From JAJYKN01 sp035516155 (GTDB taxonomy: Bacteria > Nitrospirota > UBA9217), in the NCBI GenBank assembly GCA_035516155.1, contig DATJAP010000035.1, positions 62,001 through 126,000 of the forward strand: a stretch of DNA of 64,000 nt, given 5' to 3'. The notes beneath the pieces are model-generated. The model was given only the letters and a program-made list of their open reading frames with translations, searched no databases and was not told where the DNA came from. Shown here piece by piece: positions 17,574-26,544 of the stretch. How positions within the stretch are numbered: position 1 is the first letter of the stretch; each line of letters begins with the position of its first letter. A program made the position numbers and the translations under genes.

Positions 17574-18185
17574 CTAAACTTTTCTGATCACGCCCACGGC
17601 TTTTCCCAGGATGCGAAACTCGCCGCGTTCTACGTAGATTGGCTTCATCTCGTTGTTCTCCGGTTGCAGTCGTATGCGGTTTTTTTCTGCATAAAACCGT
17701 TTGACCGTGGCCTCACCATCCGTAAGAGCAACGACAATATCTCCATTTTGCGCAACAGACTGGACCCGGACCAACAGGATATCGCCGTCCATAATATGGG
17801 CGTTCACCATGCTCTCTCCTCTGACCTTCAGAGCAAAAATATTATGGCTGCTCCGGAGCGAAAAAAGCGACAAATCAACCATGACCTCGCCTTCCCGGTT
17901 CTCCGAAGACATCACCGGCATGCCTGCCGCGACTTTTCCGAGGATAGGGATAGCCGAAGCTGGCCGTTTGCGGGACTGAAGGGAAATGCTCCGCGATTTC
18001 CCCCGCTCCCGGTTAATAAGACCGTGCCGTTCGAGCGCCGCGAGGTGCCCTTCCACACCATTCGTCGAGCGGATGCCGAATTTTTCCCCGATTTCCCGCA
18101 TACTCGGCGGGATTCCCCGCGATGCGAGAGTCGTCCTGATAAACTCAAAGACATCCTGCTGACGTTCCGTTATTTTGTTTTTCAT
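17574..18185 (-). CDS. lexA: SOS repressor LexA
   Basis: A 203-residue LexA: N-terminal winged helix (KNKITERQQDVFEFI and IPPSMREIGEKFGI), a self-cleavage site at Ala-Gly in KVAAGMPVM, and the S24 peptidase-like domain with catalytic serine in GESMVN and lysine in EATVKRF. RecA-stimulated self-cleavage lifts repression of DNA-repair genes. The ATG at 18185 is preferred to a GTG three codons upstream because GAGGTGG has correct spacing. It follows dinB by 163 bp on the same strand. I found no palindrome shared between the lexA and dinB upstream regions, so the operator sequence stays undefined. Confidence 0.95.
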   Translation of the reverse strand: MKNKITERQQDVFEFIRTTLASRGIPPSMREIGEKFGIRSTNGVEGHLAALERHGLINRERGKSRSISLQSRKRPASAIPILGKVAAGMPVMSSENREGEVMVDLSLFSLRSSHNIFALKVRGESMVNAHIMDGDILLVRVQSVAQNGDIVVALTDGEATVKRFYAEKNRIRLQPENNEMKPIYVERGEFRILGKAVGVIRKV

Positions 18186-18348
18186 ATCATCCACCTCATC
18201 GTCAATCGGATAGGCGTTCCCCCGGAGGATGCTAATGCTCGATATTTTACTGCACAGCTGAAATGATCCTTAATGCAGCTAGCTCCTGGAATTCCAGTTT
18301 CAAAAGCGTAACGAACTCCCTCTGCCTCCCTCAGCGACACTTGTGGTC

Positions 18349-19566
18349 TCAGTACTGGCGGTCCCCTCTCGGCCGCCATGCTGGCGAAATGACCCGTTCA
18401 TGCCAGTACCTCTCGGCAAGGCTCCCCCTGGTGACCGTATAGTCCCCGTACCGGTCGTTGATTTCGTCCATGGCCCCCGCAACGACCGTCCGCTTTCGCT
18501 CGTCATCGAAGAGCGGCATTTGAGAAACACCTCTTTCAAGATTCGATACGCTCACGCCGACAAGCCTTATCGGCTGGGTCAGGCTGCGCTCACGAAGCAT
18601 TTCCCGCGCGGCCGCGTAAATATCAAGGCCATGATTCACGGCATGGAAAAGCTTTTTCTGACGGGAAAAGGTTTGGAAGTCGGCATAGCGGAGCGTGAGG
18701 CTCACCGTGCGGCCGTTATACGAACCGCGCCGAAGCCTGCGTCCCACCTTCTCCGCAAGCTGCAGAATATGGCGTTCGATCAGGGCGATATCGGCGCAAT
18801 CCTCCGTTAGGGTCATGCTGTGTCCGATCGACTTGGCAGGCTCTTCATATGCTGCTTCCAGTGCTGCAATCGGGTCGTCGTCAATCCCCCGTCCCATATT
18901 TTGAAGCCGCTCGCCGATAACCCCGAATCGCGCCGTCAGCTTCTCAAGGGGGGTGCGGCCAAGTTCGCCGCAGGTCCTTATCCCTATGCTTGCGAGACTG
19001 CGCTCCAGGCTCGGACCAATACCGCACAGTTCTCTAACCGGCAGATTTTCGAGAACTCCATCAACATCATCGGGGGTAATAAGGACGAGTCCGTCCGGTT
19101 TCTGCATATCACTGCCGAGTTTGGCCAGAAGCTTGTTCGGCGCGATGCCGATGGAACAGGTGAGGTTCTCTTCACTCCACACCCGCTCTTTTATCCTGAT
19201 AGCTATCCGCAGGGGATCGCCGAACAGCCGTTCACAGCCCGTCACGTCGAGAAAGGCTTCATCAATGGAAAAAAGCTCGACCAAGGGGGAGAAATCACTC
19301 CAAATGCCGATAAGTTTTTCACAGGTATAAGAATACTTTGCGGGGTCGGCGGCCACCAGCCGCAGGCCCGGGCACGCTTTCCTCGCCTCTCCGTAAGTCA
19401 TGCCCGTCTTCACGCCAAAAGCGCGCGCCTCGTAGGATGGGGAGAGGACCACACCACGGTGCTCCGATCCGATAACAGCCATGGCCTTCCCGCGAAGAGC
19501 GGGATTGGCACGCTGCTCCACCGATGCGAAAAAAGCGTTCATGTCAATGTGAAGAACGCTACGCAC
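18349..19566 (-). CDS. dinB: DNA polymerase IV (DinB)
   Basis: A Y-family translesion polymerase. Catalytic carboxylates are visible in HIDMNAFFASVEQ near the N terminus and in FSIDEAFLDVTG near residue 90. Helix-hairpin-helix thumb and little-finger domains follow. A beta-clamp-binding motif, QMPLF, lies close to the C terminus. The GTG at 19566 is preferred over the longer ATG reading (19614) because GGAGG lies upstream and the protein then begins right at the conserved RSVLHIDMN; this gives 405 residues and an 8-bp overlap with the gene before it. Clustering with lexA supports damage-inducible expression. Confidence 0.93.
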   Translation of the reverse strand: MRSVLHIDMNAFFASVEQRANPALRGKAMAVIGSEHRGVVLSPSYEARAFGVKTGMTYGEARKACPGLRLVAADPAKYSYTCEKLIGIWSDFSPLVELFSIDEAFLDVTGCERLFGDPLRIAIRIKERVWSEENLTCSIGIAPNKLLAKLGSDMQKPDGLVLITPDDVDGVLENLPVRELCGIGPSLERSLASIGIRTCGELGRTPLEKLTARFGVIGERLQNMGRGIDDDPIAALEAAYEEPAKSIGHSMTLTEDCADIALIERHILQLAEKVGRRLRRGSYNGRTVSLTLRYADFQTFSRQKKLFHAVNHGLDIYAAAREMLRERSLTQPIRLVGVSVSNLERGVSQMPLFDDERKRTVVAGAMDEINDRYGDYTVTRGSLAERYWHERVISPAWRPRGDRQY

Positions 19567-19798
19567 AGGCCGCCAACCTCCATGAAAAAGTCCCTGTGTT
19601 GTATTGGATTTCATACAATCCCTCGCCGTCGGTAACGGAGAAATGGAGGATGGGTGTACTCCCCTTTCGCGTCTTCCAGATAAGTGTGATCTCGCCCACC
19701 CGGATCCGCCTCCCGTTCAGGGAGAACCAGACGGGTTTAACGGCTCCTCCGGAAAATTCGGCGAAAACGGAAATGGGTTCATTTCTCTCGGTCAGCAT
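19559..19798 (-). CDS. Small conserved-type protein upstream of dinB (DUF6504-like)
   Basis: A small beta-rich protein containing FSGGAVKPVWFSLNGRRIRV and ending with LYEIQYNTGTFSWRLA. The pattern of an aromatic strand, a basic strand, then a C-terminal YxLxYxxxxxxWRL resembles DUF6504 proteins that accompany Y-family polymerase genes; the match is from memory and not searched. The reading frame is open further upstream (to a TTG at 19834), but that part is occupied by a perfect promoter. Of the possible ATG codons the one at 19798 lies where transcription should begin. None has a Shine-Dalgarno sequence. It overlaps dinB by 8 bp, so the two are probably cotranslated. Confidence 0.7.
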   Translation of the reverse strand: MLTERNEPISVFAEFSGGAVKPVWFSLNGRRIRVGEITLIWKTRKGSTPILHFSVTDGEGLYEIQYNTGTFSWRLAACA

Positions 19799-19805
19799 AA
19801 GTGCC

Positions 19806-19837
19806 ATTATAGTGTCCATTTGTTCACTTGTCAAGTG
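19806..19837 (-). promoter_or_regulatory. Consensus promoter of the dinB operon with overlapping palindrome
   Basis: On the minus strand TTGACA (19829-19834), a 17-bp spacer and TATAAT (19806-19811) form a perfect promoter. A 13-bp palindrome, CACTTG-A-CAAGTG (19825-19837), covers the -35, and AGTG-N10-CACT lies within the spacer. Either could be a repressor site; LexA is the obvious candidate but no copy was found before lexA. Confidence 0.65.
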
Positions 19838-20313
19838 GAGAAAGGGATTCCCCCGGCCGGGATGTAATGATCGCGAAAACCATTCTTTCGATCTTTATCT
19901 GGACACGATTAAGGGGGAAAAGAGGCTGGCATTCGGATTGAACGGGGTCTCATGAACCTGGCAATAATGCGCGAGATGCGATGGCTAATGGCGCGGCCCT
20001 GCCGGCCGAAACCGATACCGTCGAACTGGGGGGGGAGCCTTCGTCAGGCGACATTCCGGCAGCAAGCCGGGCCGCTACGCGATCGATAACGTCAGGGACA
20101 ACGGCATTGGCATGTGACGAGCGGATATACGGCAGATATTATTCATCACAAGGGAATCATTGAGCCGGGCTGGATTTCATTTTCAAACCCGGTAGCCGAT
20201 CGCCTTGCTGAAGAAGATGCGTGGTACCCTGAACAAGAAATGGTTCCGAGTTCGAATGCAGAGTTCAAAGAAACGGCTCTGCGACAGAGGCGCTGCTAAG
20301 CCACGCGTTAATC
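19838..20313. other. Gene-free intergenic stretch
   Basis: About 475 bp between the dinB operon and the bacteriohemerythrin gene. Short plus-strand open frames (60-61 residues) have no ribosome-binding site or recognisable sequence. The composition is GC-rich with an eight-G run near 20029-20036. I see no RNA gene or clear terminator. Confidence 0.4.
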
Positions 20314-20769
20314 TTAAACCTTTCTATCCCTTGACCCACTGGCATCCGTACTCCCGATCCTTTCGCCCTTCTGTTTTAAATACGCACCAAATTTCATGTC
20401 TAGACGCATGATGTGGGCCACGATCCAGTCAACGACAACCTGGTTGATTGTCGCCGACAGATCATAGGAACTTCCCTGGATGCGCGGCAACGCCGCCTGA
20501 TTCTTCAGCTCGGCGAGCGCGGCCAGGTATTGCTGATGGCTTTCAAGTTGTTCCTCGATTCCCGGGTAGCTGGTTTCGCGCATATATTTTTCCTCCTCGG
20601 AAAAATGGACCCGCGCGTAGTCATCCAGAAACTTGATCATCCCGTCTATCTCCGACCTGCATCGCTGCTCTTTGATGGCAACCACCAGATTGTTGATCCG
20701 CTTAAACAGTTCCTTATGCTGACTGTCTATCGTGGAAATGCCCGTAGCTAATTTTTCCGTCCATTCCAT
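20314..20769 (-). CDS. Bacteriohemerythrin
   Basis: A 151-residue four-helix O2-binding di-iron protein. The iron ligands are visible in order: His in IDSQHKELF, His and Glu in VHFSEEEKYM, His in SHQQYL, and His and Asp in IVAHIMRLDMKF. The reading frame is open about 39 codons further upstream, but MEWTEKLATGI is the family's normal N terminus and AGAGAGG precedes it. It may sense, store or scavenge oxygen or NO in the cytoplasm. The C-terminal tail (GSTDASGSRDRKV) is polar and probably disordered. It is divergently transcribed from an Fe-S protein gene 155 bp away. Confidence 0.93.
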   Translation of the reverse strand: MEWTEKLATGISTIDSQHKELFKRINNLVVAIKEQRCRSEIDGMIKFLDDYARVHFSEEEKYMRETSYPGIEEQLESHQQYLAALAELKNQAALPRIQGSSYDLSATINQVVVDWIVAHIMRLDMKFGAYLKQKGERIGSTDASGSRDRKV

Positions 20770-20923
20770 GTCTATGCCTCTCTTCTCTGAAACCGTCCTT
20801 GCAATGCATAGAAAACAATAACAATCGGCGGCGCTGTTGTCAAGTACTGCCGGCACGGGGCTGCTCCGGAGCAAGAGCCATAGCAATTTGACAGCCGCCT
20901 GGAAAAGCGTTAAGTTTAAATCA

Positions 20924-21715
20924 ATGAAAACCGCCGTTGAAATCTATAAGTACCTCCCCAGGACAAACTGCGGCCAGTGCGGGACGACAAGTTGTTTCGG
21001 CTTCGCTGCAAAACTGGCCACGAGCCAGGCGAAATTGGACGATTGCCCGAACATGACCGCAGCATCGCGGGAGGCACTGCGCGAGGTGGAGCGAGAGCAA
21101 ACCGCCCCCCGGGGCACGGTATTCGAGCAGACGCTCGCTGCGCTCCAGCCAAAGGTGGCCGCGCTCGACTTCGCCCGTGTGGCCGAGTCCGTGGGCGCGG
21201 TCCTCCGGGGGAAGGATTGCTTGGAAATCTTGTTCCTGAACGGGAACTACACCGTCACAAAAGAGAGCATTTTCGGTCCAACGGGCGCGAAGCCAGAGCC
21301 CTTTTTGTCGATCCTGATTTATAACCATCTCTGCATGCCCGACCCTCCGGCGCCTTCCGGCGATTGGATAACGTTCGCTTCGGTACCGGCGTCGCATGCG
21401 AAAGACAAGGCATGGGCTGGCCATGTAGAGGACGTGATCGCAAAACATTTTGCGGGGGACGTGGCAGGCCTCAAGGCGGCCTGCAAGAGACTCGGTGGCG
21501 TCGAAACGGAAATGAAGGGCAATCACGACGCGGCGTTCAGTTTCCGTTTGTTCCCGCGTTATCCCGTCCTTTTGCTGTTCTATGACGCGGCGCCGCAAGA
21601 GGATTTTCCGGCGCAGGTCAAACTGCTCCTGGACCGCCATGTGGACAAGTTCCTGGATATTGAATCGATCGTCGTGCTGGGCGAGGAGTTTGCCGGGAAA
21701 TTAACCGCTTCTTAA
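20924..21715 (+). CDS. 4Fe-4S cluster protein with DUF3786 domain
   Basis: A 263-residue cytoplasmic protein. The N-terminal domain (about residues 1-45) has the cysteine pattern TNCGQCGTTSCFGFAAKL then DDCP, as in the Fe-S domain of corrinoid Fe-S proteins and related electron-transfer subunits, which holds one 4Fe-4S cluster. The remainder (about 60-263) reads as DUF3786, with NGNYTVTKESIFGP near its start and a LLFYDAAPQEDFPAQ segment near its end. The start MKTAVEIYKYLPRT is where the domain begins; a longer frame from 20837 lacks similarity. Function unknown; in anaerobes such proteins occur near one-carbon or redox genes. It stands alone here. Confidence 0.85.
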   Translation: MKTAVEIYKYLPRTNCGQCGTTSCFGFAAKLATSQAKLDDCPNMTAASREALREVEREQTAPRGTVFEQTLAALQPKVAALDFARVAESVGAVLRGKDCLEILFLNGNYTVTKESIFGPTGAKPEPFLSILIYNHLCMPDPPAPSGDWITFASVPASHAKDKAWAGHVEDVIAKHFAGDVAGLKAACKRLGGVETEMKGNHDAAFSFRLFPRYPVLLLFYDAAPQEDFPAQVKLLLDRHVDKFLDIESIVVLGEEFAGKLTAS

Positions 21716-21863
21716 ACCGCAGATGAACAGGGAACGACGTCTTTATCGTCTGAAATCTCACCCCTCGGTGGAGACTGAAAGGTCAGGCACTGTCATGTCT
21801 AGAATATTTTGAGATTCTCCCGCTGTTCAGTCCGGACGCAAAGCCCTTGAACGCCGCAGATAT

Positions 21864-22601
21864 TTATCCCTTGCGGCTTGCATAGAGCAGAAATTCCACA
21901 TTCCCGTCTTGCCCTGTGATCGGCGATGAGCTAATACCTCGCACGTCAAAGCCGAGCCCCCGCACGAATTCGGCTATTTTGTCTACTGCCGCTGTTCTTG
22001 CCGCTTTATCCCGGACAATGCCCCCCTTCCCCACCTGCTCTTTTCCCACTTCGAACTGCGGCTTGATGAGGGCGACAATATCCGAAACCGGCCTGAGAAA
22101 TCTGAGGATCGAGGGGACTACTTTCTCCAGGGAAATGAATGATACATCGAGAACAGCAAGATCGATCATTTCAGGAATAAGAGATGGATCCATATCCCGG
22201 ATATTCGTCCTCTCGATCACGACAACACGTGGGTCCTGCCTCAGTTTCCAGGCCAGCTGGCCGTAGCCGACATCGACAGCGTACACTTTTCTGCATCCCT
22301 GTTGCAGCAAGCAGTCCGTGAAGCCGCCGGTCGACGCGCCGATGTCGATAGCGGTTTTGCCTTCAACAGCAATATGAAATTCCGAAAGCGCATGCGCCAG
22401 TTTGAGCCCGCCCCTGCTGACAAACCGCAGCGTTTCGCCCAGAATCCGGATATCGGCATCGCCCGGAACGAGCACGCCTGCCTTGTCGATTTTCCGGCCA
22501 TTCACAAGAACCTGTCCGGCAAAGATCATGGCTTGCGCGCGTTCCCTGCTCCCAGCCAGCGCCCGTTCCAAGAGGAGCTGGTCGATACGGATCTTTTTCA
22601 T
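21864..22601 (-). CDS. tlyA: TlyA-family rRNA 2'-O-methyltransferase / hemolysin homologue
   Basis: An S4-FtsJ fusion of 245 residues: the N-terminal S4 RNA-binding domain (KIRIDQLLLERALAGSRERA, then GQVLVNG) and an FtsJ-like Rossmann methyltransferase with the SAM motif AIDIGASTGGFTDCLL. TlyA proteins methylate 16S and/or 23S rRNA; which position applies here is unknown. The start at MKKIRIDQ is chosen by comparison with S4 domains, with MTEKETNR (22625) an alternative; neither has a strong ribosome-binding site. The order dxs then tlyA on one strand is common in delta-group genomes, though here 677 bp separate them. Confidence 0.88.
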   Translation of the reverse strand: MKKIRIDQLLLERALAGSRERAQAMIFAGQVLVNGRKIDKAGVLVPGDADIRILGETLRFVSRGGLKLAHALSEFHIAVEGKTAIDIGASTGGFTDCLLQQGCRKVYAVDVGYGQLAWKLRQDPRVVVIERTNIRDMDPSLIPEMIDLAVLDVSFISLEKVVPSILRFLRPVSDIVALIKPQFEVGKEQVGKGGIVRDKAARTAAVDKIAEFVRGLGFDVRGISSSPITGQDGNVEFLLYASRKG

Positions 22602-23278
22602 TCTGTTTGTTTCTTTTTCGGTCATGACGAAGTCGAACGAATACTTCCTGTCCGAGCCTATCAGAAGCAAAACAGGCTGTCAACGGACAATCGATGCTCA
22701 TTGACGTTTCTTCCAGGCTCGGGGACACTTTGGATAGGATGGAGTATCGTGCGTATCGGCGGTAGGAGCATGGGAAAACCAGGCATGGCCATACCTTTTG
22801 TCATACTGCTATCCCCGACTACGCTAGACGGCGCAGGCGGCGCCATCTCCACCAGAGACAGACGGGTGGACCTGCTCGCAATATGCGTCGAGCCTCGTTC
22901 AAGACCAAGCCCGATCAGCGCGAATGCGGCTAATAGATTGTCGGCCGCGGCGATTCAACGAGCGGCATTCTTGCAAGACGTGGAGACTCGCATTGGAAGG
23001 ATGATCACGAGAAACCGTACGGCGAAGAACGAGAAGCCGAAGTAAAGCGCAAGTAGTTTGTAGCAGTGGAGGAAATAGGCTTATAATCTTGACCCGAACC
23101 GCTTTGTCCACGTACATGCCTTCAGAAACGGCGGGCCGGTTGATATCAATATCAGCGGGTATGGGTATGATAGAAAACAAAAATGAACAATCGCTATTCC
23201 AAAACCATCGGTCTAAATCAATCAGGAGCGCTCCATCCGTTCTTTCCCTGGGCTACAACCCTTTTTGCTGGCATTCCC
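22602..23278. other. Long gene-free gap between dxs and tlyA
   Basis: 677 bp with no supportable gene. Several short frames on both strands (for example minus 22899-23180) lack ribosome-binding sites and recognisable content. Since tlyA normally follows dxs closely, the gap could hold decayed sequence. I see no inverted repeats typical of an insertion sequence. Confidence 0.35.
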
Positions 23279-25201
23279 CTATGCGTCTTTCATCTTGAAC
23301 GTTGCAACCGGAGCTACCACCTTCAATCGGGATTGCTCGATGAAGTCCTTCACCGAACGGTAAATGCCGTCGGTATCCAGACCGTACTTCTGCCTCAGGA
23401 TCTTCTGCGTGCCGTGTTCGATATAGGAATCAGGAAGGCCGATGCGATGCGTTTTGATGCCTGAAATGCCCTTTGCATCGAGGCATTCCAGTACCGCGCT
23501 CCCGAAGCCGCCGAAGAGTACGTGCTCTTCAACCGTCACGATCCTGCTGGTCCTGCGTGCGAAAGCAAGGATCATTTTCTCATCAATCGGTTTTACGAAC
23601 CGCGCGTTTATGACGGCCACGGAAATCCCTTCGTCTGCGAGCCGCTTTGACGCTTCAATCGACGGGCAGACCATGTTGCCGATGGCGATAATCGTGGCCT
23701 CACTCCCGTCCTTTATGAGCTCGGACTTGCCGATGGTCAGCGTTTTAAGCTCCTGGTCCATGGGCACGCCGCAGCCAATACCGCGAGGATAACGCACCGC
23801 CGATGGGCCAGGATGTTCGATGGCGGTTTTGATCATGTGCTGCAGCTCGTTCTCGTCCTTGGGCGCCATGACCACCATGTTCGGCACATGACGGAGATAA
23901 GCGATATCGAATACACCGTGATGCGTGGGGCCGTCCTCGCCCACGATCCCGGCACGGTCCAGGGCAAGCGTCACCGGCAGATTCTGGAGACAGAGGTCGT
24001 GAACGATCTGGTCGTAGGCCCGCTGGGTGAAGGTGGAATAGATCGCCGCAACCGGATGGAGCCCTTGAGCGGCGAGACCGCAGGCAAAGGTAACTCCGTG
24101 GGACTCCGCGATGCCGACATCGAAAAATCTTCCAGGGAAGCGCTCGGCGAACTTATCCAGTCCGGTCCCCTCCGACATGGCCGCGGAGATGGCGACGACC
24201 CGGTCATTTTCCTCGGCAAGCCTGATCATCGTTTTTCCGAAAACCTCGGTATAACTCATGATAGACTGCTTCTTTCCGCTCGTTTTGCCCGTTTTAGGAT
24301 CGAAGGGCGGCGTGCCATGGTATTGCGACGGGCTGCACTCGGCGAACTCGCACCCTTTCCCTTTTTTCGTAATCACATGAATCAGGACAGGCCAGGTGTA
24401 ATCCTTGATGTTCTTGAAGGTTGAGAGTAAATGCTCGATATTGTGGCCGTCTATCGGACCGATATACTGGAATCCCAGATCCTCGAACAACATGCCCGGA
24501 ACCATAAGGCCCTTGATTGAATCCTCGGCTTTTTTTGCCAGGTTGAACATGGACTCGCCGACTTTCGGGATGCCCTGCAGAAAATTTTTTGCATCCCGGC
24601 GCAGTTTGGTGTAGAAGTGCCCGGTCATCATCCTGCTCAGATAGGAAGAGAGCGCACCTACGTTCGGGGAGATGGACATCTCGTTGTCATTCAGGATGAC
24701 GATAAGGTTCTTCTTCAGATGTCCCGCCTGGTTCATGCCCTCGAAAGCAAGTCCCGCGGATATCGAACCGTCGCCGATCACGGCAATCACCTTGAAATCC
24801 TCTCCCTTGATGTCCCGTGCGGCGATCATGCCGAGCGCCGCGGAGATAGACGTACTGGCATGGCCCACATCAAAACAGTCGAAGGAGCTTTCTTCCCGCT
24901 TCGGAAAACCGCTGATCCCGCCGTACTGGCGTATCGTGGGAAACTGCGCGCGCCTGCCCGTAAGGATTTTATGAGCATAGGCCTGATGCCCCACATCCCA
25001 CACGATGCGGTCTTGCGGAGTGTTGAAGGCGCAGTGCAGCGCAATGGTCAGATCGACAACGCCGAGACTCGGCGCGAGGTGTCCGCCGGTTTTGGACACC
25101 ACCTCGATGATCTCCTGCCGAAGCTCCTCGGCGAGCTGCGGCAGCTCCGCATGGGGTAGATCACGAAGATCCTGAATGGTATTTATCTTGTCAAGTATCA
25201 T
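23279..25201 (-). CDS. dxs: 1-deoxy-D-xylulose-5-phosphate synthase
   Basis: First enzyme of the MEP isoprenoid pathway, condensing pyruvate and glyceraldehyde 3-phosphate with thiamine diphosphate. The 640-residue length is typical. Motifs include the active-site HxxY-like start GGHLAPSLGVVDLTIALH, the thiamine-diphosphate motif from GDGSISAG to NDNEMSIS, the pyrimidine domain with GIAESHGVTFACGLA, DRAGIVGEDGPTHHG, and the C-terminal transketolase domain. It lies 96 bp downstream of ispA on the same strand, so substrate supply and chain elongation for isoprenoids are encoded together. The C terminus runs about 10 residues past the usual end. Confidence 0.97.
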   Translation of the reverse strand: MILDKINTIQDLRDLPHAELPQLAEELRQEIIEVVSKTGGHLAPSLGVVDLTIALHCAFNTPQDRIVWDVGHQAYAHKILTGRRAQFPTIRQYGGISGFPKREESSFDCFDVGHASTSISAALGMIAARDIKGEDFKVIAVIGDGSISAGLAFEGMNQAGHLKKNLIVILNDNEMSISPNVGALSSYLSRMMTGHFYTKLRRDAKNFLQGIPKVGESMFNLAKKAEDSIKGLMVPGMLFEDLGFQYIGPIDGHNIEHLLSTFKNIKDYTWPVLIHVITKKGKGCEFAECSPSQYHGTPPFDPKTGKTSGKKQSIMSYTEVFGKTMIRLAEENDRVVAISAAMSEGTGLDKFAERFPGRFFDVGIAESHGVTFACGLAAQGLHPVAAIYSTFTQRAYDQIVHDLCLQNLPVTLALDRAGIVGEDGPTHHGVFDIAYLRHVPNMVVMAPKDENELQHMIKTAIEHPGPSAVRYPRGIGCGVPMDQELKTLTIGKSELIKDGSEATIIAIGNMVCPSIEASKRLADEGISVAVINARFVKPIDEKMILAFARRTSRIVTVEEHVLFGGFGSAVLECLDAKGISGIKTHRIGLPDSYIEHGTQKILRQKYGLDTDGIYRSVKDFIEQSRLKVVAPVATFKMKDA

Positions 25202-25297
25202 ATAAACCTCTTAATAATCGGGTACGGACAGGAGCCATGAAATATCATCTTCGCTTTATCCCTGCCCTTGCTGTTTGCCCCTTGGCCCTTTCTGTTC

Positions 25298-26188
25298 CTA
25301 ACTCACCCTGTTCACGATATAATTTGCCAGCGCCCTGAGCGGATCGGCTTTGCGGCTGAAATCCTTGAGTGCCAGAACGGCCCTGTCGGATACTTCAACT
25401 GCTCTGCGCCGCGACTCGTCAAGACCGTAGAAGCTCGGATAGGTTTGTTTGCCTTTCTTGAGATCGCTCCCCTCGTCTTTGCCCGTTTCCTCCCTGCTGC
25501 CCGTGATGTCCAGGATGTCGTCAGCAATCTGGAACGCCAGGCCCACCATTTCACCATAACGGGTCAAGGCGGCGAACTGCTTCTTGCCTGCTTTGGCATA
25601 GAGGGCGCCGGTCCGGACAGAGGCGCGAATCAGCGCGCCGGTCTTATGTGTATGGATATATTCGAGCGTCGGGAAATCGACTTCCTTGCCTTCGGATTCT
25701 ATGTCCACGACTTGACCGCCCACCATTCCATAAACGCCTGAAGCAGTCGAGATTTCCTTGATGATGGCAACGAGCCTTTGTGCTGGAACAGCTTTGAGCC
25801 TTCGGGAATCGGACAGCACTTCGAAAGCCATATTCAAAAGCCCGTCACCCGCAAGAATCGCGGTTGCCTCTCCATATGCTTTGTGGCAGGTGGCCCTTCC
25901 ACGCCGGAAATCGTCGTCATCCATGGCCGGGAGGTCATCATGGATCAACGAATAGGTATGAATGAGCTCGAGTGATCCGGCAATGGGCAGAAGATCAGCC
26001 GTACTTGCGCCCAAAGCTTCGGCAGCGGCAATTGCTAATATGGGACGCACCCGCTTGCCGCCGGCAAAGAGACTGTAACGAATAGCCTCATGCACGGACG
26101 GCGGAAAGGCTGTTGAAGGCGGAACAAGCTTCTCAAGCGCTTTGTCTACGATGTCCTTTTTCTTTGCGAGATAGGTCTTGATGTCCAT
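25298..26188 (-). CDS. ispA: Short-chain polyprenyl diphosphate synthase (farnesyl/geranyl type)
   Basis: A 296-residue trans-prenyltransferase building C10-C20 allylic diphosphates from IPP and DMAPP. The first aspartate-rich motif is DDLPAMDDDDFRRG, with the four-residue spacing typical of bacterial FPP synthases (IspA). The second is QIADDILDITG. GGKRVRPILA near the N terminus binds IPP. Product length cannot be fixed from sequence. It sits between xseB (11 bp upstream) and dxs, the common bacterial arrangement xseB-ispA-dxs. Confidence 0.95.
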   Translation of the reverse strand: MDIKTYLAKKKDIVDKALEKLVPPSTAFPPSVHEAIRYSLFAGGKRVRPILAIAAAEALGASTADLLPIAGSLELIHTYSLIHDDLPAMDDDDFRRGRATCHKAYGEATAILAGDGLLNMAFEVLSDSRRLKAVPAQRLVAIIKEISTASGVYGMVGGQVVDIESEGKEVDFPTLEYIHTHKTGALIRASVRTGALYAKAGKKQFAALTRYGEMVGLAFQIADDILDITGSREETGKDEGSDLKKGKQTYPSFYGLDESRRRAVEVSDRAVLALKDFSRKADPLRALANYIVNRVS

Positions 26189-26199
26189 GGTATTTAGAG

Positions 26200-26433
26200 T
26201 TACGCTTCTTCCTCTTCCTCAAAAGGTCCGGCCTTGACCGCGCCGTCCTTGTCTCTTATCAGGATTTCCACCTTCCGCTCAGCTTCTTCAAGTCTCTTGT
26301 TGCAGATGCGTGAGAGTTTAATCCCTTCCTCGAAGAGTTTCAGCGACTGATCGAGCGGAATATCGCCTTTTTCGAGTTCCCGAACGATTTCTTCAAGCCG
26401 GGTCAGCGCTGCTTCAAATTTTTTTTCCGCCAT
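26200..26433 (-). CDS. xseB: Exodeoxyribonuclease VII small subunit
   Basis: A 77-residue helical hairpin protein with the XseB pattern FEAALTRLEEIVRELEKGDI followed by PLDQSLKLFEEGIKLSRIC. It assembles with the large subunit XseA into a single-strand-specific exonuclease. The large-subunit gene is in this window too, but 32 kb away (58582-59784) in another operon. Here xseB leads an operon with ispA and dxs. The C-terminal tail is acidic (EEEEEA). Confidence 0.94.
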   Translation of the reverse strand: MAEKKFEAALTRLEEIVRELEKGDIPLDQSLKLFEEGIKLSRICNKRLEEAERKVEILIRDKDGAVKAGPFEEEEEA

Positions 26434-26544
26434 GCCCCTGTGCTCCCCTCATGAGGCTTCATGAAATAATCAGGAACTGGGTTAGATTATATCCGGTGCA
26501 TGACGACAAATCAAGTGAAATGCAGGGCAACCCGAACTGGGCTC

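Noticed and set aside
20221..20300. Possible tRNA from a GAGTTCGAATGC segment
   Set aside because: The sequence resembles a T-loop, but no matching acceptor stem, anticodon arm or D-arm could be found around it.
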